35,513 nt of DNA from Curtobacterium luteum (GCF_001475545.1 NZ_LDQC01000058.1:1-35513), one strand, 5' to 3'; positions 9,091 to 17,097 are shown, numbered from the stretch's first letter. Notes: generated by a model not told the origin, from the letters alone. A program made the numbers and translations.

Positions 9091-9156
9091 GCGTCCAGCC
9101 TGCCCGGACCGCCCTGGACTCCGGCAGCGTGCGGGGCGGAATGTGGACCGATGCGC

Positions 9157-9702
9157 TCAGTCCACATCCGGTCGCGGGGAGAGCCACCCCGTGAGCGACG
9201 CGAGCCGACGTGCGACGTCCTCCGGCGTCAGGTCGTCCGTGTCCACCCGCGCGACGTCGCCCCGGACAGCCGTGTCGAGCCTCCCGGCGGTCCTCGTGCT
9301 GTGTTCCGACTGTGCCACGGGGAGCCGACCACCTGACCGACGCCGCAGGCGGTCCGCGGTGGCGGCGTCGCCCGCGCGCAGCAGCACCGCGGTGACCAGT
9401 GGTTCGTCGCCCATGGCTGCGGCCAGCACGTCCTGGAGCAGCACCGAGCTGGTGTTCGTGTACACCAGGCGGTGGTGCCCGAGCTCGCGGTACCGCGCCC
9501 ACATCGTCGCGAGGTTCCGCTCCGCGAGGTGCGCCTCCGGGTGCTCGACGTGCGGCGCGGGGTGCGCCAGGTCGAGCGCGTCGCCCTCGATGACGACGTG
9601 CCGGACGTCGGCGGCGACGAGGAGGTCGTGCAGCGCCTCGGCGGCGGTGGACTTGCCGACCCCGGAGCGACCACCGATGAACAGCACCTCCGAGCGCAGC
9701 AC
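9157..9702 (-). CDS. Small P-loop ATPase/kinase-like protein
   Basis: The 181-residue protein carries a Walker A motif near its N-terminus (GGRSGVGKST, residues 10-19) and VVIEGDALDLAHP about 30 residues later. That arrangement is typical of small nucleotide- or sugar-kinase-like P-loop proteins and of AAA_33-type or zeta-like kinases. An arginine-rich stretch (ADRLRRRSGG) could be the lid. The substrate cannot be assigned. GTG 9702 lies 3 bases after the stop of the epimerase gene, so the two are co-transcribed and probably translationally coupled. No antitoxin-like partner is present, which argues against a zeta toxin. Confidence 0.75.
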   Translation of the reverse strand: MLRSEVLFIGGRSGVGKSTAAEALHDLLVAADVRHVVIEGDALDLAHPAPHVEHPEAHLAERNLATMWARYRELGHHRLVYTNTSSVLLQDVLAAAMGDEPLVTAVLLRAGDAATADRLRRRSGGRLPVAQSEHSTRTAGRLDTAVRGDVARVDTDDLTPEDVARRLASLTGWLSPRPDVD

Positions 9703-9705
9703 GGG

Positions 9706-10761
9706 TCAGCCCCGACCGAGCATGAGGAGGGCGAGCGCGGCGTCCTCCGGTCCGTAGTCGAACATCCGCTCCCAGAACGGGTCGTCCGCCCACGGCACGT
9801 CGCCGTCCGCCGGCACCCGGTGCGCGGTGTCCCGGAGCCAGTCCAGCTCGGGGACGACGGCCCGCTCGAAGCCCGGCGGCTGCCAGCCGAGCGCCCGTGC
9901 GGCCGTCGTGTCGAGCACGAACGGAGTCGGCGACGACCACGGGGTGACCCCCACGAACGCCGGGGCGTCCTCGTCGAGCAGCACCTCGTCGAAGGCGTGG
10001 TCGAGGTGACCCGCGACGGTCCGCACGATCTCGAGGACGGACGGCGCTGTCTCGTCGGCGACGTTGAGGATGCGGCGGTCCGGCCGGTCGGCGACCAGCC
10101 CCACGAGGTCGGCGATGCCGGACGCGGCGGTGGTGTGGTCGACCCCGCGACCGTGGTCCGCGAGCAGGATGCGCTCCCGGCCGTCGAGCACGCGGCGGAC
10201 CACGAACCACTCCCGCGGCCGCCCGATGTGCGGGCCGTACACCTTCGACGGACGCAGCACCGTGACCGGGGCACCGTGGTCGAGCAGGACCTGCTCGGCG
10301 GCGACCTTCGCGGCGCCGTAGCCGTCGCGGCTCGTCGGGTCGGCGTCGTTCGGCACGACCGTCGGCTGCAGTTCGGTCACCGGGCCGCCGAACACCGGAC
10401 GCTCGACGGAGTTGCCGTGGCGTCCCCGCTCGTCGACGTACACCGCCTTGGATGACACGAACACGGTCGAACCGGCGTCGCCGAGGAACGGCCGGAGCCG
10501 CAGGGCGTCGTCGCGGGTCCGACCGACGGTGTCGACGAGGAGGTCGGCGCCCGGTCGCAGCAGCGATCGGAGCAGGGTGGTGTCGCGGGCGTCGCCGGTG
10601 GTCGAGGTCGCGCCGTCGGCGACGAGGGCGTCCGCCACAGGGCCGCCTCGGCGGGAGACCACCTCGACCTGCCAGTCGTCGTCGGCGTCGAGGAGGTGTC
10701 GGGCGACCGCGGAGCCGATGCCGCCGGTACCGCCGAGGATGACCGCGCGTCTCGTGCTCAT
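9706..10761 (-). CDS. NAD(P)-dependent epimerase/dehydratase family protein
   Basis: The 351-residue extended SDR begins with the Rossmann motif GGTGGIG (residues 10-16). It has the catalytic pair in DGYGAAKVAAEQ (Y-x-x-x-K) and the segment VTVLRPSKVYGPH seen in sugar-nucleotide epimerases and reductases. The probable reaction is NAD(P)-linked epimerisation, dehydration or reduction of a nucleotide sugar or similar metabolite in the cytosol; the substrate is unknown. A much longer in-frame extension upstream is rejected because ATG 10761 has TACCGT 6 bases ahead and starts the family-typical N-terminus. The kinase-like gene follows after 3 bases. Confidence 0.85.
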   Translation of the reverse strand: MSTRRAVILGGTGGIGSAVARHLLDADDDWQVEVVSRRGGPVADALVADGATSTTGDARDTTLLRSLLRPGADLLVDTVGRTRDDALRLRPFLGDAGSTVFVSSKAVYVDERGRHGNSVERPVFGGPVTELQPTVVPNDADPTSRDGYGAAKVAAEQVLLDHGAPVTVLRPSKVYGPHIGRPREWFVVRRVLDGRERILLADHGRGVDHTTAASGIADLVGLVADRPDRRILNVADETAPSVLEIVRTVAGHLDHAFDEVLLDEDAPAFVGVTPWSSPTPFVLDTTAARALGWQPPGFERAVVPELDWLRDTAHRVPADGDVPWADDPFWERMFDYGPEDAALALLMLGRG

Positions 10762-10767
10762 GCTGCA

Positions 10768-10773
10768 ACGGTA
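10768..10773 (-). promoter_or_regulatory. -10 element of a leaderless epimerase transcript
   Basis: TACCGT on the minus strand ends 6 bases before ATG 10761 with no Shine-Dalgarno between. Transcription would start at or next to the start codon. Confidence 0.5.
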
Positions 10774-10859
10774 GTGCGGCCGGGAGGCGCGGGGTGCGTC
10801 GGTCGCGCCGCGGACGTCGCGCAGGTGCGCGAGCCCGCGCTCGCGCAACGCGTCGTCGG

Positions 10860-11720
10860 TCAGGACGCGACGGACTCCGGCTCGCGACGCCACCAGTCGA
10901 TGAGCGATCCGTCGTACACCTGCACCCGGTCGTGCCCGAGCACGGTGAGGGCGAGCGCGTCCACGCACGCTGCCGTCCCGATGCCGCAGTAGGTGACGAT
11001 CTCCTCGGACCCGATGACCTCTGCGAAGGCGGCCTCGAGCGCGTGTCCCTTCAGGTAGGCGTTGGTGTCGGGGTCGACGAGGGAGCCGACCGGGATCGCC
11101 GTGCTGCCAGGGATGACCGGAGCGTGGTCCGCGCCGAGGGCGTCGTCGTCCGCCGCGAGCACGAGCGCCGCAGGCTCGACGCCGGTGGTCGCGCGCCGCA
11201 CCCGGTCGTGGTCGACCCACAGCGGACGCTCCTCCGCCGCCAGGAAGGCGTCCGACGCGGGAGCCTGCGCCGAACGGGCGAGGGAACCGATGCGCACCGG
11301 ACGTCCTTCGTCACGCCACTTCGTGAAGCCCCCGTCGAGCACGGCCACCGATTCGAAGCCGAACGACCGGAAGATCCACCAGAGGCGAGCCGACCACTGC
11401 CCGACCCCGCCGTCGTAGACCACGACCGTCGACGTGTTCGTGACGCCGAGCCGGCGCGCTGCGGACTCGAACCGCTCAGCGCTCGGACGGGTGAACGGCA
11501 CGTCGCCGTCCGGTGCGGAGAAGTCGTCGAGGAGGTCCGCGTAGCGCGCGCCCGGCACGTGCCCGCGTTCGGCGTAGGTGTCATCCGCAGCGCGCCAGGT
11601 GGTCGCGAGTCCGGTCCCCGACGTGTGCACCGAAGCGTCGAGGACGACGAGCTCGTCAGCACCGAGGTGGTCTGCGAGCCACTGCGTCGACACGAGCGGC
11701 GAGGTCAGGACGGGGGCCAT
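10860..11720 (-). CDS. Thiosulfate/3-mercaptopyruvate sulfurtransferase (two rhodanese domains)
   Basis: The 286-residue protein is the standard length for tandem-rhodanese sulfurtransferases. The inactive N-terminal domain has LVVLDAS, the RGHVPGARYADL loop and TVVVYDGG. The C-terminal domain has HAPVIPGSTAIPV and the catalytic loop around Cys245 (VTYCGIGTAAC). The family moves sulfane sulfur from thiosulfate or 3-mercaptopyruvate to cyanide or a thiol in the cytosol. The CGIGTAA loop is closer to SseA/MST-like loops than to the CRxGxR loop of classical TST, but the donor cannot be assigned. The frame is open to 12062, but ATG 11720 is chosen because the homology begins there and TACCGT precedes it by 7 bases. 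Confidence 0.88.
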   Translation of the reverse strand: MAPVLTSPLVSTQWLADHLGADELVVLDASVHTSGTGLATTWRAADDTYAERGHVPGARYADLLDDFSAPDGDVPFTRPSAERFESAARRLGVTNTSTVVVYDGGVGQWSARLWWIFRSFGFESVAVLDGGFTKWRDEGRPVRIGSLARSAQAPASDAFLAAEERPLWVDHDRVRRATTGVEPAALVLAADDDALGADHAPVIPGSTAIPVGSLVDPDTNAYLKGHALEAAFAEVIGSEEIVTYCGIGTAACVDALALTVLGHDRVQVYDGSLIDWWRREPESVAS

Positions 11721-11727
11721 GGCGCCC

Positions 11728-11733
11728 ACGGTA
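11728..11733 (-). promoter_or_regulatory. -10 element of a leaderless sulfurtransferase transcript
   Basis: TACCGT on the minus strand lies 7 bases before ATG 11720, with no ribosome-binding sequence between. Confidence 0.5.
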
Positions 11734-11877
11734 ACGGGGACCCCTGACGCCTGCGAGGGGAACCGCAACACTGCGCAACTGCACGCCGTTCCGTGCCGCG
11801 CGATTCGGCTCTCGCGCGGAGTGTCCGGGCTGCCGGGACGAGATCCACGGTGTGCGTGAGCGGCGGTCGGTCGCTGC

Positions 11878-11974
11878 CGGACGACACCGTCGTCGTCGTA
11901 CGAGGTTGGCCGCGTCGCTCGTTGCGTGTGCAGCGTCCGGCGCGTGCAACGAGCGACGCGGCCGCTGTCGTCCG
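11878..11974. repeat. Nested long inverted repeat
   Basis: Inner arms GGCCGCGTCGCTCGTTGC (11908-11925) and its exact reverse complement (11946-11963) flank a 20-base spacer that can pair further with G-U wobbles. Outer arms CGGACGACA (11878-11886) and TGTCGTCCG (11966-11974) also match exactly. The left side has 21 unpaired bases between arms and the right only 2. There is no T-run, so it is not a classic terminator; it could form a cruciform, a structured RNA or a dimeric protein site. Confidence 0.75.
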
Positions 11975-12045
11975 ACAACGGTCCGGTCGTTCCGCAGCGG
12001 CACCGAGCCCAGCCCTGCACGAGCCCTGCCGCCCGGGAACGTGCG

Positions 12046-12080
12046 GACGACCCGCCCGGCACCGAGCCGAGCGGGTCGTC
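12046..12080 (-). terminator. Hairpin terminator downstream of the DHA2 exporter
   Basis: GACGACCCGCCCGGC (12046-12060) and GCCGAGCGGGTCGTC (12066-12080) form a 15-bp stem with one wobble and a 5-base loop. It lies 18 bases beyond the exporter stop on the minus strand. It lacks a U-tract, which is usual for actinobacterial terminators. Confidence 0.6.
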
Positions 12081-12098
12081 GTGACGGGCGTGCGACCG

Positions 12099-13649
12099 TC
12101 AGTGCGCGGCGGTCGCGATGCTCCCCGTCGCGGTCGCCGCCGCGTGCTCGAGCTTCGCGAGCCGCACCGACTGCCGGTTGATGAGCAGCCCGCCGGCGAG
12201 GGCGACGAGCACGAGGACCCCGGCCGAGATGCCGAACGCCACGTGGTAGCCGTCGAGCACCGCCTGGGCGTTCTGGACCTTCGTCGGCGCGGCGGAGAGG
12301 TCGGCCAACCGGTCCTTCACGACGTCCGTGAAGATCGTCGAGAGGAGCGCCGTGCCGATCGAGCCGCCGATCTGCTGCATGGTGTTGACGGTCGCGGACG
12401 CCACGCCGGCATCGGCGCGCGCGACCCCGGTCGTCGCCGTGTTGATGGCGGACGAGAAGATCGTGCCCATGCCGAGCCCGATGACGACGAGCGCCGGCAG
12501 GACGGTGCCCGCGTACGAGCTGTCGAGATCCGTCCGCAGGAGCAGGAGCAGGCCAGTGGCCGCGACGAGTCCACCGGCGAAGACCAGCACCTTCGGGCCC
12601 ACGCGGGGCAGGAGCCGACCACCGATCTGCGTCGAGGACACGATGATCGACAACGGCATCGGCAGGAACGCCAGACCGGTCTGCAGGGACGTGAACCCGA
12701 GGGTCTGCTCGAGGTAGTAGGTCAGGAACAGGAAGATGCCGAACATCCCGATCGCGACGAGGCCGATCGCGAGGTACGAGCCGCCCCGGTCGCGGTCGAG
12801 CACCACGCGGAGCGGCAGCAGCGGGTGCGCGACCCGGGTCTCGATGAACACGAAGGCAGCGACGAGCACGACACCCGCGGCGAGCATCACGATGGTCAGC
12901 GGGTCGTCCCAGCCGTTCGTCTCGGCGTTCGAGAAGCCGTAGACGATCCCCACCAGGCCGGCCGTGATGGTGAGCACCCCGGCGACGTCGATCCGCGGAC
13001 GGTCCACCTTCGGCGGCTTCGCCATGAACACCAGCGCGCCGATCACGCCGAGGACGGCGAAGACCACGTTGACGTAGAGGCACCAACGCCACGACGCGTA
13101 CTCGGTGAGCACCCCGCCGAGGAGCAGGCCGAGCGCAGCGCCCGAGCCGGCGATCGACCCGAAGATGCCGAAGGCGCGACCGCGTTCCTTCGGGTCGCGG
13201 AAGGTCGTCGTCAGCATGCCGAGTGCCGACGGTGCGAGCAGCGCACCGAAGACCCCCTGCAGGGCTCGAGCGGCGACGAGCAGTCCGAACGAGTCGGCGA
13301 GGCCACCGAGGACCGATGCGAGCGCGAAGCCCACGAGCCCGATGATGAAGGTGTTCTTCCGTCCGAAGAGGTCGCCGAGCCGCCCGCCGAGGAGCAGCAG
13401 CGAGCCGAACGCCAGCGAGTACGCGGTGACGATCCACTGGCGCTGGTCGGTCCCGAAGCCGAGGTCGGCCTGGGCGGAGGGGAGCGCGATGTTCACGATC
13501 GTGGCGTCGAGCACCACCATGAGCTGCGCGAGGGCGATGACCGCGAGGGCGATCCAGCGGTGGTTCGTGCGGGCGGGAGCGGTGGGCGGGGAGGCCTGGA
13601 TGGTGGGCGCGGACCCGGTCGGGGTCGGCGCGGTCTGTTCTGCCGTCAC
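12099..13649 (-). CDS. MFS drug exporter, DHA2 (EmrB/QacA) family
   Basis: The 516-residue protein has about 40 Pro/Thr-rich N-terminal residues, then the DHA2 signature LDATIVNIALPSAQADLG in the first helix and motif A GGRLGDLFGRK between helices 2 and 3. Hydrophobic segments compatible with 14 helices follow. These transporters expel hydrophobic drugs or dyes across the cytoplasmic membrane by proton antiport. GTG 13649 is preferred to the upstream in-frame ATG 13919 because a perfect AAGGAGG stands 6 bases before it, and the longer frame would run antisense through the divergent tetR. Regulation by that TetR protein is likely. The substrate is unknown. Confidence 0.92.
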   Translation of the reverse strand: MTAEQTAPTPTGSAPTIQASPPTAPARTNHRWIALAVIALAQLMVVLDATIVNIALPSAQADLGFGTDQRQWIVTAYSLAFGSLLLLGGRLGDLFGRKNTFIIGLVGFALASVLGGLADSFGLLVAARALQGVFGALLAPSALGMLTTTFRDPKERGRAFGIFGSIAGSGAALGLLLGGVLTEYASWRWCLYVNVVFAVLGVIGALVFMAKPPKVDRPRIDVAGVLTITAGLVGIVYGFSNAETNGWDDPLTIVMLAAGVVLVAAFVFIETRVAHPLLPLRVVLDRDRGGSYLAIGLVAIGMFGIFLFLTYYLEQTLGFTSLQTGLAFLPMPLSIIVSSTQIGGRLLPRVGPKVLVFAGGLVAATGLLLLLRTDLDSSYAGTVLPALVVIGLGMGTIFSSAINTATTGVARADAGVASATVNTMQQIGGSIGTALLSTIFTDVVKDRLADLSAAPTKVQNAQAVLDGYHVAFGISAGVLVLVALAGGLLINRQSVRLAKLEHAAATATGSIATAAH

Positions 13650-13707
13650 GGGCAGCCTCCTTCTGGAAGGTGGAGGGGGATGGTGGTCGGATCGACCGGA
13701 GGAAAGT

Positions 13708-13767
13708 GGATGCACGGCATCCGCTTGCGTCCAGTGTAGACCGAAACGGAGTCGCCGCATCCGTTTG
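13708..13767. promoter_or_regulatory. Candidate TetR operators in the exporter/tetR divergent region
   Basis: Two near-identical 11-mers, GCATCCGCTTG (13717-13727) and GCATCCGTTTG (13757-13767), start exactly 40 bases apart. The first sits in the palindrome GGATGC-ACG-GCATCC (13708-13722). The second is the right half of AAACGGA (13744-13750) ... TCCGTTT (13760-13766). TACACT on the minus strand (complement of 13733-13738) is a possible -10 for the exporter between the two sites. Confidence 0.5.
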
Positions 13768-13784
13768 TTCCCAGAAACGTCATC

Positions 13785-13790
13785 TAGGTT
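13785..13790 (+). promoter_or_regulatory. -10 element of leaderless tetR
   Basis: TAGGTT ends 7 bases before GTG 13798, with no Shine-Dalgarno sequence in between. Confidence 0.5.
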
Positions 13791-13797
13791 TGGCGAC

Positions 13798-14445
13798 GTG
13801 AGCACCGCCGACCTCGACCGCCCCCTGCGCGCGGACGCAGCACGCAACCGCGAGCTCATCCTGCAGACGGCGCGCAAGTGCTTCGCCGAGCGGGGTCTCT
13901 CGGTCACGCTCAACGACATCGCGCACGAAGCCGGGGTCGGCGTCGGGACGGTCTACCGCCGCTTCGCCGACAAGGACGCCCTGATCGAGGCCCTGCTCGC
14001 GACCAAGTTCGAGGCGATGAACGGCGCCGCCGCCCGCGCCGCCGAGGAGCTCGACCCGCGCGAGTCGCTCCGCGTGTACCTGATGGGTGTGTTCGAGTTC
14101 CGCGCCCGGGACCGGGCACTCGCCGACGCCATCGTGCGTGCGGGCAAGGCCCGGCCGTCGATCGTCGAGGAGCGCAACCGCCTCGAGTCACAGGTGTCCG
14201 AGATCATCCGCCGAGCGAAGGCCGCAGGCGTCGTGCGTGAGGGCTTCGACTACCGCGACCTCCCGATGCTCACGCAGATGCTCGGCGCGGTCGCGGACAC
14301 CACCCGCGCGACCGATCCCGACGCGTGGCGCCGCTACGCGCAGGTGCTCATCGACGGCGTGATCCCGCCGGAGCACGCCGACCCGATGCTCGGCACCCCG
14401 CTCGACCGCGAGGCCCTGGAGCGTGCGCTGCAGCCGACCAGCTGA
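13798..14445 (+). CDS. TetR-family transcriptional regulator
   Basis: The 215-residue protein has an N-terminal TetR helix-turn-helix: ARNRELILQTARKCFAERG, then TLNDIAHEAGVGVGTVYRRF and ADKDALIEALL (about residues 14-65). A ligand-binding helical domain follows, with the YLMGVFEF and YRDLPMLTQMLGAVADTT segments typical of repressors that guard efflux pumps. It is divergent from the DHA2 exporter with 148 bases between, so it probably represses that gene and itself until a drug-like ligand binds. GTG 13798 is chosen over distant upstream in-frame ATGs because those would overlap the exporter antisense; a leaderless-type -10 precedes it. Confidence 0.92.
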   Translation: MSTADLDRPLRADAARNRELILQTARKCFAERGLSVTLNDIAHEAGVGVGTVYRRFADKDALIEALLATKFEAMNGAAARAAEELDPRESLRVYLMGVFEFRARDRALADAIVRAGKARPSIVEERNRLESQVSEIIRRAKAAGVVREGFDYRDLPMLTQMLGAVADTTRATDPDAWRRYAQVLIDGVIPPEHADPMLGTPLDREALERALQPTS

Positions 14446-14460
14446 CCCCGACCGGGCCGG

Positions 14461-16095
14461 CTACAGCCAGCTGGGCACCCAGTAGTGCGACCGGATGAAG
14501 TCCCACGGCATCTGGATCGCGGTCCACATCGGGTACCAGTACACCGAGGCCAGCACGACGACACCGAGGTACACGCCGACCCAGACGATCGCCCGCGTCC
14601 GACGTGACCGTTCGTCCGTCCGGCGGCCGAGCACCAACCCGATCGCGGCGGCGAGGGCCATCACCATGAACGGCTCGAACGCGATCGTGTAGAACTGGAA
14701 GACCGTCCGGTTCACGTACATCAGCCACGGCAGGTAGCCCGCCGCGACCCCGAGCAGCACGAACCCGTACTCCCACCGGCGGCGGAGCACCCAGAGCACG
14801 AGCAGCGCGACCACCGCGATGACCGAGGCGTACCAGATGAACGGGTTCGCGATCCCGGTGATGGCCTCGCCGCAGCGGGACGCCGAGCAGCCGTCCTGCC
14901 CGGCGTTCGTGCCGACGTAGTACATCGAGGTCGGCCGCTGCATGACGAGCCACAGCAGCGGGTTCGCCTGGTACGAGTGCGGGGTGTGCAGGCCGATGTT
15001 GAACCCGTAGATCTCGGACTGGTAGTGCCACCAGTTCTGCAGGCTGTCCGGCACCCAGGCCAGCAGCCCCGTCCACCGCTGGCCGCCCTCGGAGCCGATC
15101 CAGTCGCGGTCCCACCCGTCCCGTGACAGGAACCAACCGGTCCACGACGCCAGGTACGTCGCCGCGGCGATCGGCACGGTCAGCAGGAACGACACCGGCG
15201 CCTGCTGCAGGAACGCGCTCGACGACCAGAACTCGATGCCCGCCCGCCGCCGCATCATCATGTCGCCGAGCACGGAGTACACCGCGAAGAACGCGAGGAA
15301 GAACATCCCCGACCACTTCGTCGCGGTCGCGAGCCCGAGTGCGAGCCCCATCGCGATCAGCCACGGCCGCCACCAGAGGAACGGCCCCCACAGCGTGTCC
15401 CGCCTGGCAGCGACACGACGTGCCACCCAGGCGTCGAGCCGCCGTTCGGTCCATCGCCGGTCGAGCAGGAGCGCGCCGGCGCCGAGGACGACGAAGAAGG
15501 TCAGGATGCCGTCGAGGAGCGTCACGCGCGAGAGCACGATGGCCTGGCCGTCGATCGCGAGCAGGAAGCCGGCCAGCGTGCCGATCGCGGTCGAGCGGAA
15601 CAGGGACCGAGCGATGACCGCGGTGAGGAACACCGTCGCGATGCCCAGCACCGCGACCGTGATGCGCCACCCGGACGAGCTGTCCGCCCCGAACAGCAGC
15701 ATGCCGAGCCCGATGAGGTACTTGCCGAGCGGCGGGTGGGCGATGAACTCCGCCGCCTGCGAGAACAGGTCGGTCTGACCGTCCGCGAACCGTTGGTCCG
15801 TCGTCGGCGCGCCCTTCTCCGACGAGTTCGCCGGCCACGTGCCCTCGTACCCGAGGTGCACGATGGACCAGCCGTCCTTGACGTAGTAGGTCTCGTCGAA
15901 CACGAGCGAGTGCGGGTGACCGAGTCCGGCGAGCCGCAGCACGGCCGCGAGCAGCGTCACCGCGAGCGGCCCGGTCCAGCGCCACACCGCGACGCGGGTA
16001 CCGGTGCGGAGGACGTGCGCCCACCAGTCGTCGAGTCGCGAGCCGGTCGGGCGGTCCGCCACGTCCCGGCGGTCGTCGGTCAGCTCGCTGGTCAT
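14461..16095 (-). CDS. pmt: Polyprenyl-phosphate-mannose protein O-mannosyltransferase (PMT, GT39)
   Basis: The 544-residue polytopic membrane protein has the PMT catalytic loop HSLVFDETYYVKDGWS (Asp-Glu), HPPLGKYLIGLGM, and many hydrophobic helices. Its C-terminal loops carry NWWHYQSEIYGFN and HTPHSYQANPLLW. The family transfers mannose from polyprenyl-phosphate-mannose to Ser/Thr of secreted proteins at the outer face of the membrane. The order pmt divergent from rsmI matches Mycobacterium tuberculosis Rv1002c-Rv1003. ATG 16095 is chosen because TAGGAT on the minus strand lies 7 bases ahead, although ATG 16104 is also in frame and a longer frame extends to 16965. It converges on tetR with only 15 bases between. 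Confidence 0.95.
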   Translation of the reverse strand: MTSELTDDRRDVADRPTGSRLDDWWAHVLRTGTRVAVWRWTGPLAVTLLAAVLRLAGLGHPHSLVFDETYYVKDGWSIVHLGYEGTWPANSSEKGAPTTDQRFADGQTDLFSQAAEFIAHPPLGKYLIGLGMLLFGADSSSGWRITVAVLGIATVFLTAVIARSLFRSTAIGTLAGFLLAIDGQAIVLSRVTLLDGILTFFVVLGAGALLLDRRWTERRLDAWVARRVAARRDTLWGPFLWWRPWLIAMGLALGLATATKWSGMFFLAFFAVYSVLGDMMMRRRAGIEFWSSSAFLQQAPVSFLLTVPIAAATYLASWTGWFLSRDGWDRDWIGSEGGQRWTGLLAWVPDSLQNWWHYQSEIYGFNIGLHTPHSYQANPLLWLVMQRPTSMYYVGTNAGQDGCSASRCGEAITGIANPFIWYASVIAVVALLVLWVLRRRWEYGFVLLGVAAGYLPWLMYVNRTVFQFYTIAFEPFMVMALAAAIGLVLGRRTDERSRRTRAIVWVGVYLGVVVLASVYWYPMWTAIQMPWDFIRSHYWVPSWL

Positions 16096-16102
16096 CGCGC
16101 AC

Positions 16103-16108
16103 ATCCTA
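16103..16108 (-). promoter_or_regulatory. -10 element of leaderless pmt
   Basis: TAGGAT on the minus strand, 7 bases before ATG 16095. It supports that start over ATG 16104, which the element overlaps. Confidence 0.5.
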
Positions 16109-16168
16109 CGGAGACTCCCCATGACCCGGCTGCGACCTCCGAGGTGCTGTGGACAGCCGCCGTGCGAC

Positions 16169-16174
16169 GACAAT
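16169..16174 (+). promoter_or_regulatory. -10 element of leaderless rsmI
   Basis: GACAAT lies 6 bases before GTG 16181, with no ribosome-binding sequence between. It is weaker than the TANNNT elements because the first T is G. Confidence 0.4.
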
Positions 16175-16180
16175 GGACGG

Positions 16181-17002
16181 GTGATCGTGCTCGCAGCCAC
16201 CCCCATCGGCAACCTCGGGGACGCCTCCCGACGACTCGTCGAGACCCTCTCGAACGCGAGCGTCATCGCCGCCGAGGACACCCGCACCGCGGTGCACCTC
16301 ATGCGCGCACTCGGGATCGAGAACCGCCCGCGGCTCATCGCCCTCCACGAGCACAACGAGCGCGAGCGCGCCGCCGACGTCGTCGCGCTCGCCCAGGACG
16401 ACGACGTCGTGGTCCTCACCGACGCGGGCATGCCGGCGATCAGCGACCCCGGGTTCCCCCTCGTCGCCGCCGCGGCCGAAGCCGGCGTGACGGTCACCGC
16501 GATCCCCGGTCCGTCGGCGGTCCTCACCGCGCTCGCCGTGTCCGGTCTGCCGACCGACCGGTTCACCTTCGAGGGCTTCCCCACGCGGAAGCAGGGGGAG
16601 CGGCGACGGTCGTTCGAGGCACTGGCGGGCGAGCGTCGCACGATGGTCTTCTTCGAGTCGCCGCACCGGCTCGGCGACACCCTCGCCGACATGGCCGCCG
16701 CGTTCGGCGACGACCGCCGCGCGGTCGTGTGTCGGGAACTCACGAAGCTCCACGAAGAGGTCCGCCGAGACACGCTCGGTGAGCTCGCCGCCTGGGCCGC
16801 CGACGGATCGCGTGGGGAGATCTGCGTCGTCGTCGAGGGGTCGTCCGGCAGCGACGACGTCACCTCGCTGGACGACGGCGTCCGGCTCGTGCTCGAGCGG
16901 GTCGCCGCAGGGTCGCGCATGAAGGAGGCCGCCGCGGCGGTCGCGGACGCGACCGGCCTGTCCAAGCGCGACCTCTACGAGGGCGCGCTGGCCGCGAAGT
17001 AA
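16181..17002 (+). CDS. rsmI: 16S rRNA (cytidine1402-2'-O)-methyltransferase RsmI
   Basis: The 273-residue protein shows the tetrapyrrole-methylase fold motifs of RsmI in order: VLAATPIGNLGDASRR at the N-terminus, VIAAEDTRT, VVLTDAGMPAISDPG, VTAIPGPSAVLTALAVSGLP and FFESPHRL. It 2'-O-methylates C1402 of 16S rRNA in the ribosomal P site using SAM, together with RsmH. The length is normal for the family. GTG 16181 is chosen because homology starts there and GACAAT lies 6 bases upstream. It is divergent from pmt, and a 42-bp palindrome follows 13 bases after the stop. Confidence 0.97.
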   Translation: MIVLAATPIGNLGDASRRLVETLSNASVIAAEDTRTAVHLMRALGIENRPRLIALHEHNERERAADVVALAQDDDVVVLTDAGMPAISDPGFPLVAAAAEAGVTVTAIPGPSAVLTALAVSGLPTDRFTFEGFPTRKQGERRRSFEALAGERRTMVFFESPHRLGDTLADMAAAFGDDRRAVVCRELTKLHEEVRRDTLGELAAWAADGSRGEICVVVEGSSGSDDVTSLDDGVRLVLERVAAGSRMKEAAAAVADATGLSKRDLYEGALAAK

Positions 17003-17015
17003 CGTGCCGATCAGC

Positions 17016-17057
17016 GGCCTGGAGGCGCGGGGCGGGCCCGCCACGCGCCTCCAGGCC
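17016..17057. repeat. 42-bp palindromic repeat, copy 1 (possible terminator)
   Basis: Fourteen-base arms GGCCTGGAGGCGCG (17016-17029) and CGCGCCTCCAGGCC (17044-17057) are exact complements. The centre GGCGGGCCCGCC is itself a palindrome, so the whole 42 bp is self-complementary except for one G/A pair. It lies 13 bases after rsmI and 53 before metG, and could terminate rsmI transcription. A copy with 39 of 42 identical bases lies at 25366-25407. Confidence 0.85.
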
Positions 17058-17097
17058 GGCTTCTCCACAGCCGCGTCATGCGCGCTCCGCGCGCCCG

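Larger units (their letters stand above)
11721..12098. other. Intergenic stretch of about 380 bases without a gene
   Basis: Both neighbours are on the minus strand. Apart from the -10 of the sulfurtransferase gene, this stretch holds a nested inverted repeat (11878-11974) and a terminator-like hairpin (12046-12080). Open frames crossing it have arginine-rich, low-complexity translations and no recognisable start signals, so I see no coding gene. Confidence 0.6.

Noticed and set aside
9157..9702. A zeta-type toxin
   Set aside because: Only the Walker A and general kinase layout fit; no epsilon-like antitoxin is adjacent and the gene is coupled to an epimerase.
10781..10800. A third copy of the 42-bp palindrome (CGGGAGGCGCGGGG near 10781)
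   Set aside because: It resembles only part of the left arm and has no complementary right arm.
11721..12062. N-terminal extension of the sulfurtransferase frame to 12062
   Set aside because: The added residues are low complexity, cover the inverted repeat, and the homology plus the TACCGT element place the start at 11720.
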